NCBI GenBank assembly: GCA_963724135.1
Contig: CAVRTA010000006.1
Location: 620,001-684,000, forward strand
DNA: 64,000 nt
Direction of reading: 5' to 3'
Origin: DATLGB01 sp963724135
Lineage (GTDB): Bacteria > Actinomycetota > Thermoleophilia > Solirubrobacterales > Solirubrobacteraceae
Below are positions 8,463 to 15,638 of this stretch, piece after piece. The notes below the pieces were generated by a model. The model was not told where the DNA came from. It was given only the letters and a program-made list of their open reading frames with translations, and did no database searches. The position numbers and the translations under genes are program-made. How positions within the stretch are numbered: the first letter of the stretch is position 1; every line of letters starts with the position of its first letter.

Positions 8463-9397
8463 TGCGGGCGCAGGACGAGGCCGTCCTGCGCAGCGGCCGC
8501 CTCCCAAGCCTCCATGAAGGGGACGGCGAGCGCCTGTCCCCACGCCGCGTTCGCGCTCCCCCACGCGCGCCTACCCAGCACCGGCACCCACGGCGGGACG
8601 AAGCGGACGAGCCGCGCGCCGCGGCCCTTCGCCGGGGGCGCGGCCAGATGGCGCGCGAACAGGTCATGAAAGTACGGCGGGACGTCCGGGTGGCGCGCCA
8701 CGAACGCGCGCTCGGAGACCGCGATCCGGCGCACGCGCTCCTTCCAGGTCTCGAGGCTCATCGGGTGCAGGTGCTCGGCGACGGCGTCACGGTTGTAGTG
8801 GAGGCGAAAGCCGTGGGCGAACATGCGCTTCGCCAGGTCGAGATCCTCGTAGAGGAACGGGATGCTCTCGTCGAAGCCGTCCACGCGGGCGACGAGCTCA
8901 CGCTTGACCGATGCGTTGGCGGTGTAGAAGCGCCCCCAGCCGGCATCGATGCCCTCGATGGCGGCGAAGTCGAAGTGGATCCCTCCCTCGACCCAGCGCA
9001 TGAACGGCGTCACCTCGAGCTCGTCGGCCCAGCGCAGCCGGCCGAGCACGCCCACCTCCGTCGCGGGCCAGCGGCGGTGCCAGGCGAGGTGCTCCGCTAC
9101 GAACCGCGGCTCGGCGAACACGTCGTCGTCGGTGAACAGGACGAGCGGCGCCCGGGCGGCGCGCCAGCCGACGTTGCGCGCCGCCGACGCCCCCGGCTCG
9201 TCGGCCTTGAGCCTGCTCGTGGCGTAGGCACGGCCGGAGACCGCCGCGTCGAGCTCGTCCCCGCGGTCGTCCTTGGCGTCGGCGACGACGATCACCTCGA
9301 ATCCCGACGCCGGTGCCGTCTGGCGATCGAGGTGGTCGAGCACGCGCCGCAACTGGGCGGGCCGCCCGAGCGTCGGGATGACGATGCTCAGATCCAT
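8456..9397 (-). CDS. GT2 family glycosyltransferase
   Basis: A 313-residue GT2 enzyme and last gene of a reverse operon running from 12530. It has SIVIPTLGRPAQLRRVLDHL at the N-terminus, PLVLFTDDDVFAEPRF (DDD metal site), and VDGFDESIPFLYEDLDLAKR (acceptor-side ED). The C-terminal region, GSANAAWGQALAVPFMEAWE, is hydrophobic and may rest on the membrane. Start ATG at 9397 lies inside the upstream methyltransferase gene (10-base overlap), so translation is coupled. Confidence 0.87.
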   Translation of the reverse strand: MDLSIVIPTLGRPAQLRRVLDHLDRQTAPASGFEVIVVADAKDDRGDELDAAVSGRAYATSRLKADEPGASAARNVGWRAARAPLVLFTDDDVFAEPRFVAEHLAWHRRWPATEVGVLGRLRWADELEVTPFMRWVEGGIHFDFAAIEGIDAGWGRFYTANASVKRELVARVDGFDESIPFLYEDLDLAKRMFAHGFRLHYNRDAVAEHLHPMSLETWKERVRRIAVSERAFVARHPDVPPYFHDLFARHLAAPPAKGRGARLVRFVPPWVPVLGRRAWGSANAAWGQALAVPFMEAWEAAAAQDGLVLRPHQ

Positions 9398-10131
9398 CGG
9401 CGCACCGCCACCGGCACCGAACGCAGCAGCGCGCGCCGCGACGGCGCGCCGCTCCGGTACAGGATCACGTGCGAGCGGTCGTGATGGACGCGGTACGCCT
9501 CCAGGCCGCGACTCATCCCGTGGCGGACGAGGCGGGCGATCGGCAGAGAGCGATGATGAGGCTCGTCCTCCTCGGGGTCGTCGTCGAGGAAGTTCACCAG
9601 GACCCGGGCGGCGGTCGCCTCCATGCGGCCGAGGAAGTCGAACGGGTCGTCGACGTGCTCGATCACGTCGAACGCGTAGGCGGCGTCGAAGCCGGCCGGC
9701 GTCTCACGATCGAGGTCGAAGATCCGCGCCTCGAGGCCCCGCCGCCGCAGCCGCCAGCGCAGGTACTCGGTGCTCGGGTTGGCGAAGTCCGCGAAGGCGA
9801 CGGCATAGCCGGCCTCGATCAACCGCAGCCCGTCGCTGCCGATGCCGCAGCCGTAGTCGAGCACCCGCGCGGGAGCGGGCAGCCGCGCGGCGAGCAGCTC
9901 GACGTACGGCTCCTTGGTGGGGCTCATCGCGAAGGCCGTGAGGTTGTAGAGGTAGGCATGGGACGAGCGATACAGGCGTTGCTCGTCGCCGATCTCCGCG
10001 AGCTCGTCGGTCACCGCCTCCTGCCAGCGCTCGAGCATGCGCGCGTCGTAGCCGTTCCCGAGGTACGCCTTGAGCTCTGAGAGCTCGCGCTCGGGATCGC
10101 GCGGCGGCAGTGCGGTCATCGGGTCCGACAC
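9388..10131 (-). CDS. Class I SAM-dependent methyltransferase
   Basis: A 247-residue methyltransferase with an unusual N-terminal helical region (RELSELKAYLGNGYDARMLE) before the SAM fold. Motif I is RVLDYGCGIGSDGLRLIEAG, followed by AFADFANPSTEYLRWRLRRR, FDAAYAFDVIEHVDDPFDFL and RVLVNFLDDDPEEDEPHHR. The start is GTG 10131 or ATG 10119. It lies four bases after the sulfotransferase gene stop and overlaps the GT2 gene. The operon context (two sulfotransferases, methyltransferase, GT2) suggests it acts on the same sulfated glycan. Confidence 0.85.
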   Translation of the reverse strand: MSDPMTALPPRDPERELSELKAYLGNGYDARMLERWQEAVTDELAEIGDEQRLYRSSHAYLYNLTAFAMSPTKEPYVELLAARLPAPARVLDYGCGIGSDGLRLIEAGYAVAFADFANPSTEYLRWRLRRRGLEARIFDLDRETPAGFDAAYAFDVIEHVDDPFDFLGRMEATAARVLVNFLDDDPEEDEPHHRSLPIARLVRHGMSRGLEAYRVHHDRSHVILYRSGAPSRRALLRSVPVAVRRWI

Positions 10132-10135
10132 TAGG

Positions 10136-11326
10136 TCAGGCGAGCGCCGCGGGCCGGCCCTCGAGCGGGCCGGCCGTGATCGCGACGATGCGCCGCACGC
10201 GGTCGTCCTCGATCATGCAGCCGAGGGCGACGTCGGCGCGCGTCGCGTCGCCGTTGAGCGTCGAGAACAGCACGGACCAGAACGGCCTTCCGGGCACGGC
10301 GGTCCACCACTCGCCGGGCGCGGCCGGCGCGGCCGCCCACCACTCCCCCGTGTGGCGCCGGGCGAAGGTGGACTCCGCCAGCCCGACGAGCGCCTCGCGT
10401 GCAGCATCCCCGTGGAGCAGGACGTCGCCGCCGGCGCTGCGCAGCACGTACTCGAACTCGGGATGGGTGAGCGCGTGCAGGGCCTCCGTGTCGCGCTTGC
10501 GCAATGCGCCCACCAGCTCGAACCCGAGCCGGTCGAGAGCGGACGGCGCCGCGGGCTCGCGCTCGAGGCGGTCGAGCAACGAGTGCGCAAGCGCGCCGAT
10601 GCGACGCCGCACGCTCGTGCCCTCATGATCCGCCGGCACGGGCGCCCCGAGCTCGGACACGCGGTCGCGCGACAGCGCCGTGATCGCGGCTCGCGTCTCC
10701 GCGCCCGTCTCGAGGCCGATCCAGCCGAGCAGGTCGGCACACGCGCCGGCGGGATCGGCCCGCACGTCGTCGTAGGCGACCTCCCGGTAGCGGGGCGAGT
10801 CGCCGAACGCTCGCCGTACGTTGGAGACCGCCGCGTCCCACAGGCCGGCGCAGTGCTCATACGAGCGGTCGGACATGAACGGCGCCTTCATCAGCGACCG
10901 CGCGACCGCCTCGCGGTCGCGGACGATGTGGATGTGCCAGGCGTCGGGGTAGCAGTCGCGCTTGCGCTCGAGGTCGAGTCCGTCGCGGCGCGCGCCCACC
11001 GGCGTCTTCTCCACGATGTGGTCGGGCGGCGGGTCGCAGGCGAGCTGGTCGCGCATCGACAGGAAGACCTGGTCACACAGGTCGCGCACGGCGTCGACGA
11101 GGTCGCTGCGCTCCATGTAGCTGGTGAGTCCGCGCAGCGTGGGGTGGCGCTGCTCGAGGTTGTCGAACAGGCGGTCGACCCCGAAGTCGAACAGATGCGA
11201 CTCGGCGCCGACGCCGGCCACGCGCGGGTGGGCCGCCAGCAGCCGCACGAGCCAGGTCGTGCCGCTGCGCGGCGCACCCTCCACGAAGATCACCTTCCCC
11301 AGCAACGGGCTGTCGGCGCGCCCCAT
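10136..11326 (-). CDS. Sulfotransferase fused to an NTF2/SnoaL-like domain (paralog A)
   Basis: A 396-residue two-domain protein. The N-terminal ~270 residues are a sulfotransferase: VIFVEGAPRSGTTWLVRLL is the PAPS 5'-loop (12-30), HIVEKTPVG follows, and HIHIVRDREAVARSLMKAP is the 3'-phosphate site. The last ~120 residues (from ALRKRDTEALHALTHPEFEY to the end) look like an NTF2/SnoaL-type cone, with RKRDTEALHALTHPEFEY as the usual first helix and TLNGDATRADVALGC as strands. The downstream paralog has the same layout and starts with nearly the same 30 residues. I do not know this fusion from characterised enzymes. Confidence 0.8.
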   Translation of the reverse strand: MGRADSPLLGKVIFVEGAPRSGTTWLVRLLAAHPRVAGVGAESHLFDFGVDRLFDNLEQRHPTLRGLTSYMERSDLVDAVRDLCDQVFLSMRDQLACDPPPDHIVEKTPVGARRDGLDLERKRDCYPDAWHIHIVRDREAVARSLMKAPFMSDRSYEHCAGLWDAAVSNVRRAFGDSPRYREVAYDDVRADPAGACADLLGWIGLETGAETRAAITALSRDRVSELGAPVPADHEGTSVRRRIGALAHSLLDRLEREPAAPSALDRLGFELVGALRKRDTEALHALTHPEFEYVLRSAGGDVLLHGDAAREALVGLAESTFARRHTGEWWAAAPAAPGEWWTAVPGRPFWSVLFSTLNGDATRADVALGCMIEDDRVRRIVAITAGPLEGRPAALA

Positions 11327-11342
11327 CCCGGCGAACCCTAGA

Positions 11343-12530
11343 TCAGGCGGCGATCACGGGCCGGCCCTCCAGCGGGCCGGCGGTGATCGCGACGATCCGG
11401 CGGGCGAGGCCGTCCTCGAGGGTGCAGCCGAGGGCGACGTCGACGCGCGTAGCGTCGCCGTTGAGGGTGGAGAACATGACCGACCAGAACAGCTGGCCGG
11501 GCGCCGAGCTCCACCATTCGGCGGGCGCGGCGGGCGCCCCGGCCCACCACTGGCCGATGTGGCGGCGGGCGAACGTCGCCTCCGCCAGCCGCACCAGCGC
11601 ATCCCGCGCCTCGTCGCCGTCCAGCTCCAGGTCGCCGTCGGGGCTGCGGAGCACGTACTCCAGCGACGGGTGGGTCAGGGCCCGCAGAGCCTCGGCGTCG
11701 TTTCTGCGCAGACCCCGCACGAGGCCGAAGCTGAACAGGTCGAGCGCCGACGGCGCCGGCGGCTTGCGGGCAAGCCGCCGCCGCACCGACCGGGCCAGAT
11801 GGCCGACCCGCCGGCGCGCGCCGGGAGCCGGACCCGCCGCGGGCTCCGGCGCGGCGACCTCCGACACCCGCTCCCGTGCCAGCATCGTCACCGTGGCGCG
11901 CATCTGCTCGTCCGCCTCCAGGCCGATCCACTCGAACAGCTCCGCGCACGCTGCTGCGGGGTCGGCGAGGAGCTCTTCGTGGTTGACCTCCCGGTAACGC
12001 GGACCGGCGAACACCCGCCGGATGTTCCCGACCGCCCCATCCCGGATGGCGGCGCAGTTCTCGTACGAGCGGTCCGCGATGAACGGGGACTTCATCATCG
12101 AGCGGATCGTCGCCTCGCGCTCCCGCAGGACGTGGATGCACCAGGCGTCCGGGTAGCACTCGTGTTTGCGCTCGATGTCCAGGCCATCCGGCCGCGAACC
12201 GACCGGGGTCTTCTCGATGACGTGGTCGGGCGGGGGGTCGCAGCCCAGGCCGTCGCGCATCGACAGGAAGACGCGGTCGCACAGGTCGCGGACGGCGTCG
12301 ACGAGGTCGTCGCGCTCCATGTAGTGGAGCAGGCCCTGCGCATGCTGGCGGCGCTGCTCGAAGTTGTCGAACAGCCGGTCGACGCCGTTGTCGAACAGGT
12401 GCGACTCGGCGCCGACCCCGCCGATGCGCGGGTGCGCCGCCAGCAATCGCACCAGCCAGGTCGTGCCGCTGCGTGGCGCGCCCTCCACGAAGATCACCCT
12501 GTCGCGTAGCGGGCTGTCGGCGCGTCCCAT
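11343..12530 (-). CDS. Sulfotransferase fused to an NTF2/SnoaL-like domain (paralog B)
   Basis: A 395-residue tandem paralog of the next gene, sharing MGRADSPL at the start, EGAPRSGTTWLVRLLAAHP, CDPPPDH.(I/V)EKTPVG, and the C-terminal AITAGPLEGRP. The 3'-phosphate motif has drifted to IHVLREREATIRSMMKSP (Glu where an Asp usually follows the Arg). The NTF2/SnoaL-like domain begins near RRNDAEALRALTHPSLEY. The start is ATG 12530, because the shared MGRADSPL sequence begins there; the longer frame to 12731 is antisense to the divergent sulfotransferase. It is the first gene of the operon to 8456. Confidence 0.8.
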   Translation of the reverse strand: MGRADSPLRDRVIFVEGAPRSGTTWLVRLLAAHPRIGGVGAESHLFDNGVDRLFDNFEQRRQHAQGLLHYMERDDLVDAVRDLCDRVFLSMRDGLGCDPPPDHVIEKTPVGSRPDGLDIERKHECYPDAWCIHVLREREATIRSMMKSPFIADRSYENCAAIRDGAVGNIRRVFAGPRYREVNHEELLADPAAACAELFEWIGLEADEQMRATVTMLARERVSEVAAPEPAAGPAPGARRRVGHLARSVRRRLARKPPAPSALDLFSFGLVRGLRRNDAEALRALTHPSLEYVLRSPDGDLELDGDEARDALVRLAEATFARRHIGQWWAGAPAAPAEWWSSAPGQLFWSVMFSTLNGDATRVDVALGCTLEDGLARRIVAITAGPLEGRPVIAA

Positions 12531-12592
12531 CCGACGCGGAAAAATAGAATGAATTGCCCCTCCGGGCGCCGCTTGCCACACTGCACGGCCAG

Positions 12593-13561
12593 ATGGCGCG
12601 GTCGACGGTCCCCAAGTCCGCACGGACGGTCGCGCGGCGCCTGCGTGACGCCGCGGCTGCGCCGATGGCGCGCCGGACGATCGAGTCGCGGCTGGTCTGG
12701 ATCCTGGGATCGCCCCGCAGCGGCAGCACATGGCTCTACGGGCTGCTGGATGCCCACCCCGGTGTCGTCGGGGTCGACGAACCCGTCATCGGCACCTACC
12801 TGGGGCCGTTCTTGTCCGATTCACCGGGCTGGGACGCGACCGCGCTCGACGTGTCGAACTTCACCCACCGCAGGGCGCACCCGCGCGCTCACAACCAGTT
12901 CTTCGCCGAGGAGTTCGCCGACGACTGGCTGCCCGCGCTCGGGGCGCTCATGCGCCGGCGGTTCTACTCACACACCGTCCGTTACCCGGCCCGCGCCGCC
13001 CGCCACCGCGCCATCGTCGCCATCAAGGAGCCCAACGGTTCGCAGTCCGCCGACATCATCATGCGCAGCCTGCCGCGATCGCGCCTGCTGTTCCTTCTGC
13101 GTGACGGCCGCGACGTGATCGACTCGCAGCTTGCCGCTAACAGCAGGGACAGCTGGCTCGCCCGCTCCGTCCCAGGCATGCGAGGGCTCGAGGACGGCGA
13201 GCGACTGGGCTTCGTCGAGCAGAACGCCTGCAAATGGCTGTGGCGCACGGAGGTCGTCCAGGAGGCCTACGCGCAACACCAGGGACCCAAGCTGACGCTG
13301 CGCTACGAGGACCTGCGTGCCGATGCGCTCGGTGGCATGCGACGACTGCTGCGCTGGCTCGAGCTCGACTACGACGAGGCGTGGCTGCGCGCACTCGTGG
13401 AACGGCGCTCGTTCGAGCGCGTGCCGGCGGCGAAGAAGGGCGAAGGTGCGTTCGTTCGCGCCGCAACTCCCGGGCTCTGGCGGCAGAACCTACGCTCCGA
13501 GGAACAGGACGCCGTGGAACGGATACTCGGTGCCAAATTGCGGGAGCTCGGATATGACTGA
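12593..13561 (+). CDS. Sulfotransferase family protein
   Basis: A 322-residue sulfotransferase of the Sulfotransfer_1/3 type. The PAPS loop is WILGSPRSGSTWLYGLLDAHP and the 3' site RLLFLLRDGRDVIDSQLAANS; LRYEDLRADALGGMRRLLRW is the following helix. A basic, Ala/Arg-rich N-terminal tail (TVPKSARTVARRLRDAAAA) precedes the domain. The start is ATG 12593; a TTG at 12554 would add 13 residues. The gene diverges from the paralogous sulfotransferases and precedes the acyltransferase at 13584 by 22 bases, probably in one transcript. Confidence 0.85.
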   Translation: MARSTVPKSARTVARRLRDAAAAPMARRTIESRLVWILGSPRSGSTWLYGLLDAHPGVVGVDEPVIGTYLGPFLSDSPGWDATALDVSNFTHRRAHPRAHNQFFAEEFADDWLPALGALMRRRFYSHTVRYPARAARHRAIVAIKEPNGSQSADIIMRSLPRSRLLFLLRDGRDVIDSQLAANSRDSWLARSVPGMRGLEDGERLGFVEQNACKWLWRTEVVQEAYAQHQGPKLTLRYEDLRADALGGMRRLLRWLELDYDEAWLRALVERRSFERVPAAKKGEGAFVRAATPGLWRQNLRSEEQDAVERILGAKLRELGYD

Positions 13562-13583
13562 CGGGATGGGAGGCGCGTAGGCG

Positions 13584-14687
13584 ATGGCCGCATCGGTCGC
13601 CGGGACACAGGCCGCTACGCGGTTCGAGACGCTCGAGGGGCTGCGCGCGATCGCCGCCATCGGCGTGATGGGCGCGCACATCGCCTACAACAGCATCTCC
13701 AACCCCACCTACCTGCGGTTCCTGCACCACCTCGAGTGGACGGTGCCGATCTTCTTCATGATCTCCGGCTTCGTCCTGTTCCGGCCGTGGGTGCAGGCGC
13801 ACGCCGAGCAGCGCCGGGGCCCGTCGGTGTCGAAGTACGCGCGCCGCCGCATCGCCCGCATCGTCCCCGCGTTCTACCTCTGCCTCGGCGTGGTGCTGCT
13901 CGCCGGCATCGACCGCGGCGACGCCCAGGACCACCCGCTCGTCTTCTTCCTCTTCGCGCAGGCCTACTCGAGGGAGACTCTGTTCGAGGGCCTGCAGGTC
14001 GCCTGGACGCTGGACGCCGAAGTCGTCTTCTACGTGTTCCTGCCGCTGCTCGCGATCTTCCTGATCCGCCGGCTCTACGACCTGCGAGCGCAGCTGGTCT
14101 TCGCCGCGCTCGTGCTCGTGATCACGCTCGTCTACCGCGAGATCACAGCCGGTCGCGGGGACGCCTGGCTGTCCTACACCATCCTCGGCACCTTCGACTG
14201 GCTGTTGATCGGGATGGTCATCGCGACCCTGTCCGTCCAGCGGCCGGATCTGATCAAGCGCGTCAACGCGGTATGGGCGCTCGCGGTCGGCGCGGTGCTG
14301 GCGATCCTGACCGGGGCGTTCGATCTGCCGTGGGGCTCGGGAGGCAACTACACGCCGGTCGGTTGGGCGGTGCAACACGTCATGTACACGGCCGTCGCGG
14401 TCCTGGCGATGCTCGCCGCCCTCTCAGCGGAGGGCAAGGGCGACAACTGGGTGCGATCGTGGCTGGCCGGCTTCCCGATGGCTTGGATCGGCAAGATCTC
14501 CTACGGGATCTACCTCTGGCACGTCCCGATGGTCATCACCTATCAGGAGGTTTTCGGCGACGGCATCGGGGTCCGGGTGAGCCCGATCCCGCTCGCGCTG
14601 TGGACCGTGGCGACGGCGATCCCGCTCGGAGCGGCGAGTTGGTACCTCGTCGAGCGCCCGGCGCTGAAGTCGCGCTTCGCGCGTTAG
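13584..14687 (+). CDS. Membrane O-acyltransferase, acyltransferase 3 family (OafA/YrhL-like)
   Basis: A 367-residue polytopic membrane protein of the acyltransferase 3 family. It has the N-terminal FETLEGLRAIAAIGVMGAHI with the family Arg and the conserved His of the first helix, IFFMISGFVLFRPW in helix two, and YARRRIARIVPAFYLCL. Near the end KISYGIYLWHVPMVITYQ is the usual late motif. Roughly ten membrane helices can be traced. These enzymes move acetyl or other acyl groups across the membrane onto exported glycans. It ends on the stem of the hairpin at 14686-14738. Confidence 0.9.
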   Translation: MAASVAGTQAATRFETLEGLRAIAAIGVMGAHIAYNSISNPTYLRFLHHLEWTVPIFFMISGFVLFRPWVQAHAEQRRGPSVSKYARRRIARIVPAFYLCLGVVLLAGIDRGDAQDHPLVFFLFAQAYSRETLFEGLQVAWTLDAEVVFYVFLPLLAIFLIRRLYDLRAQLVFAALVLVITLVYREITAGRGDAWLSYTILGTFDWLLIGMVIATLSVQRPDLIKRVNAVWALAVGAVLAILTGAFDLPWGSGGNYTPVGWAVQHVMYTAVAVLAMLAALSAEGKGDNWVRSWLAGFPMAWIGKISYGIYLWHVPMVITYQEVFGDGIGVRVSPIPLALWTVATAIPLGAASWYLVERPALKSRFAR

Positions 14688-14738
14688 TGTCGTGAATCAG
14701 AAGTTCGTGGGCAGCACGAACTTCCGACTCACGACACT
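14686..14738. terminator. Long inverted repeat between convergent genes (likely bidirectional terminator)
   Basis: Two arms of 24 bases (14686-14709 and 14715-14738) pair with only two mismatches around a 5-base loop (GGCAG). The left arm starts inside the TAG stop of the acyltransferase gene; the right arm ends inside the TAG of the convergent sulfotransferase gene. There is no T-run on either side. Its position and strength fit a shared terminator, but a mobile palindromic repeat is also possible. Confidence 0.6.
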
Positions 14739-15615
14739 AGACCGTCCAGTGCGCGAAGGCTCGGCCGGTGCGCGCGCGCAGCTGCTGCGCGTCCGCGTGC
14801 AGGAACGCCTCGAGCTCCGCCCGCAGGGGTCCATCGAGCTGCGGTGTCTCGGCCGGGCGCGCCACGGTGCGCTTCACGAGGCGGCGCAGCGGTCGCGGGA
14901 GCCTGCGCGCCGCGTCGCGAAGCGGCCGTCCCACGCCGCGATCGACGAACCACAGCCCCGCGTCGTTGAGCCACAGCTTCTCCTCGCGCACGTTGTGCAA
15001 CGCCGCCAGGCCCGACCGGTCCGCGAGCGGCGGCAGGCCGACGAACGCGAACACCTCATCGAGGGTCTCGGCGCGTCGCTCGAGCAGATCGCGCTGGTCG
15101 AGGACGAGGATCTGGCTCTCGTCGAAATCCGCGCGGAAGCAGTCGAGCTGGTGCGAGTAGCGGCTCGCGATGACGTAGGGGTTGTGCGGCGAGTCGTAGT
15201 CGGCCAGCGACTGCGCCAGATCCCGGCGCTCGTGCACGATGTGCACCCACTCCACCCAGTGGGCGAGCAACCGCTCGATCGGATCGCGCACGAGGTACAC
15301 GAGCCGGGCATCGGGGATCAGGGCGTGCATCCGGCCCGGCACGTCGCCGTGCGTCGGGTTGACGCTGTACGTCGGGCTCGACTCTCCGCGCACCGCGGCC
15401 GATGCATCGAACTGTGCGCGATACCAGTCGACCTGCTCACGCCAGTGCTCGCGGGTGAAGAACTGGAGCTCCTTGCGCCGCGACATCGCCACGTCGGGGT
15501 GCAGGTCGAGGTAGCGGTGCAGGCTCGTCGTGCCGCTCTTGCCCGCTCCGATCACGACCAGGTTCGGAAGCGCACCGCCGCTGCTGGGAGGAACGTCGGC
15601 CTGCGTTGGGCGCAC
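14737..15615 (-). CDS. Sulfotransferase (heparan/N-deacetylase-sulfotransferase-like type)
   Basis: A 292-residue sulfotransferase of the type with a GKSGTT loop: LVVIGAGKSGTTSLHRYLDLHP (19-40). Next come MSRRKELQFF and GESSPTYSVNP, as in carbohydrate sulfotransferases, then LVYLVRDPIERLLAHWVEWV (3'-phosphate site with RDPxxR). The start is GTG 15615 and lies 24 bases from the divergent fusion gene at 15639. The motif set is the same as in the gene at 25895, so the two form one subgroup distinct from the PRSGTT ones. Probably acts on a sugar of the exported glycan (inference). Confidence 0.87.
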   Translation of the reverse strand: MRPTQADVPPSSGGALPNLVVIGAGKSGTTSLHRYLDLHPDVAMSRRKELQFFTREHWREQVDWYRAQFDASAAVRGESSPTYSVNPTHGDVPGRMHALIPDARLVYLVRDPIERLLAHWVEWVHIVHERRDLAQSLADYDSPHNPYVIASRYSHQLDCFRADFDESQILVLDQRDLLERRAETLDEVFAFVGLPPLADRSGLAALHNVREEKLWLNDAGLWFVDRGVGRPLRDAARRLPRPLRRLVKRTVARPAETPQLDGPLRAELEAFLHADAQQLRARTGRAFAHWTV

Positions 15616-15638
15616 ACGCCCAGGATAAGGTTGGAAGC

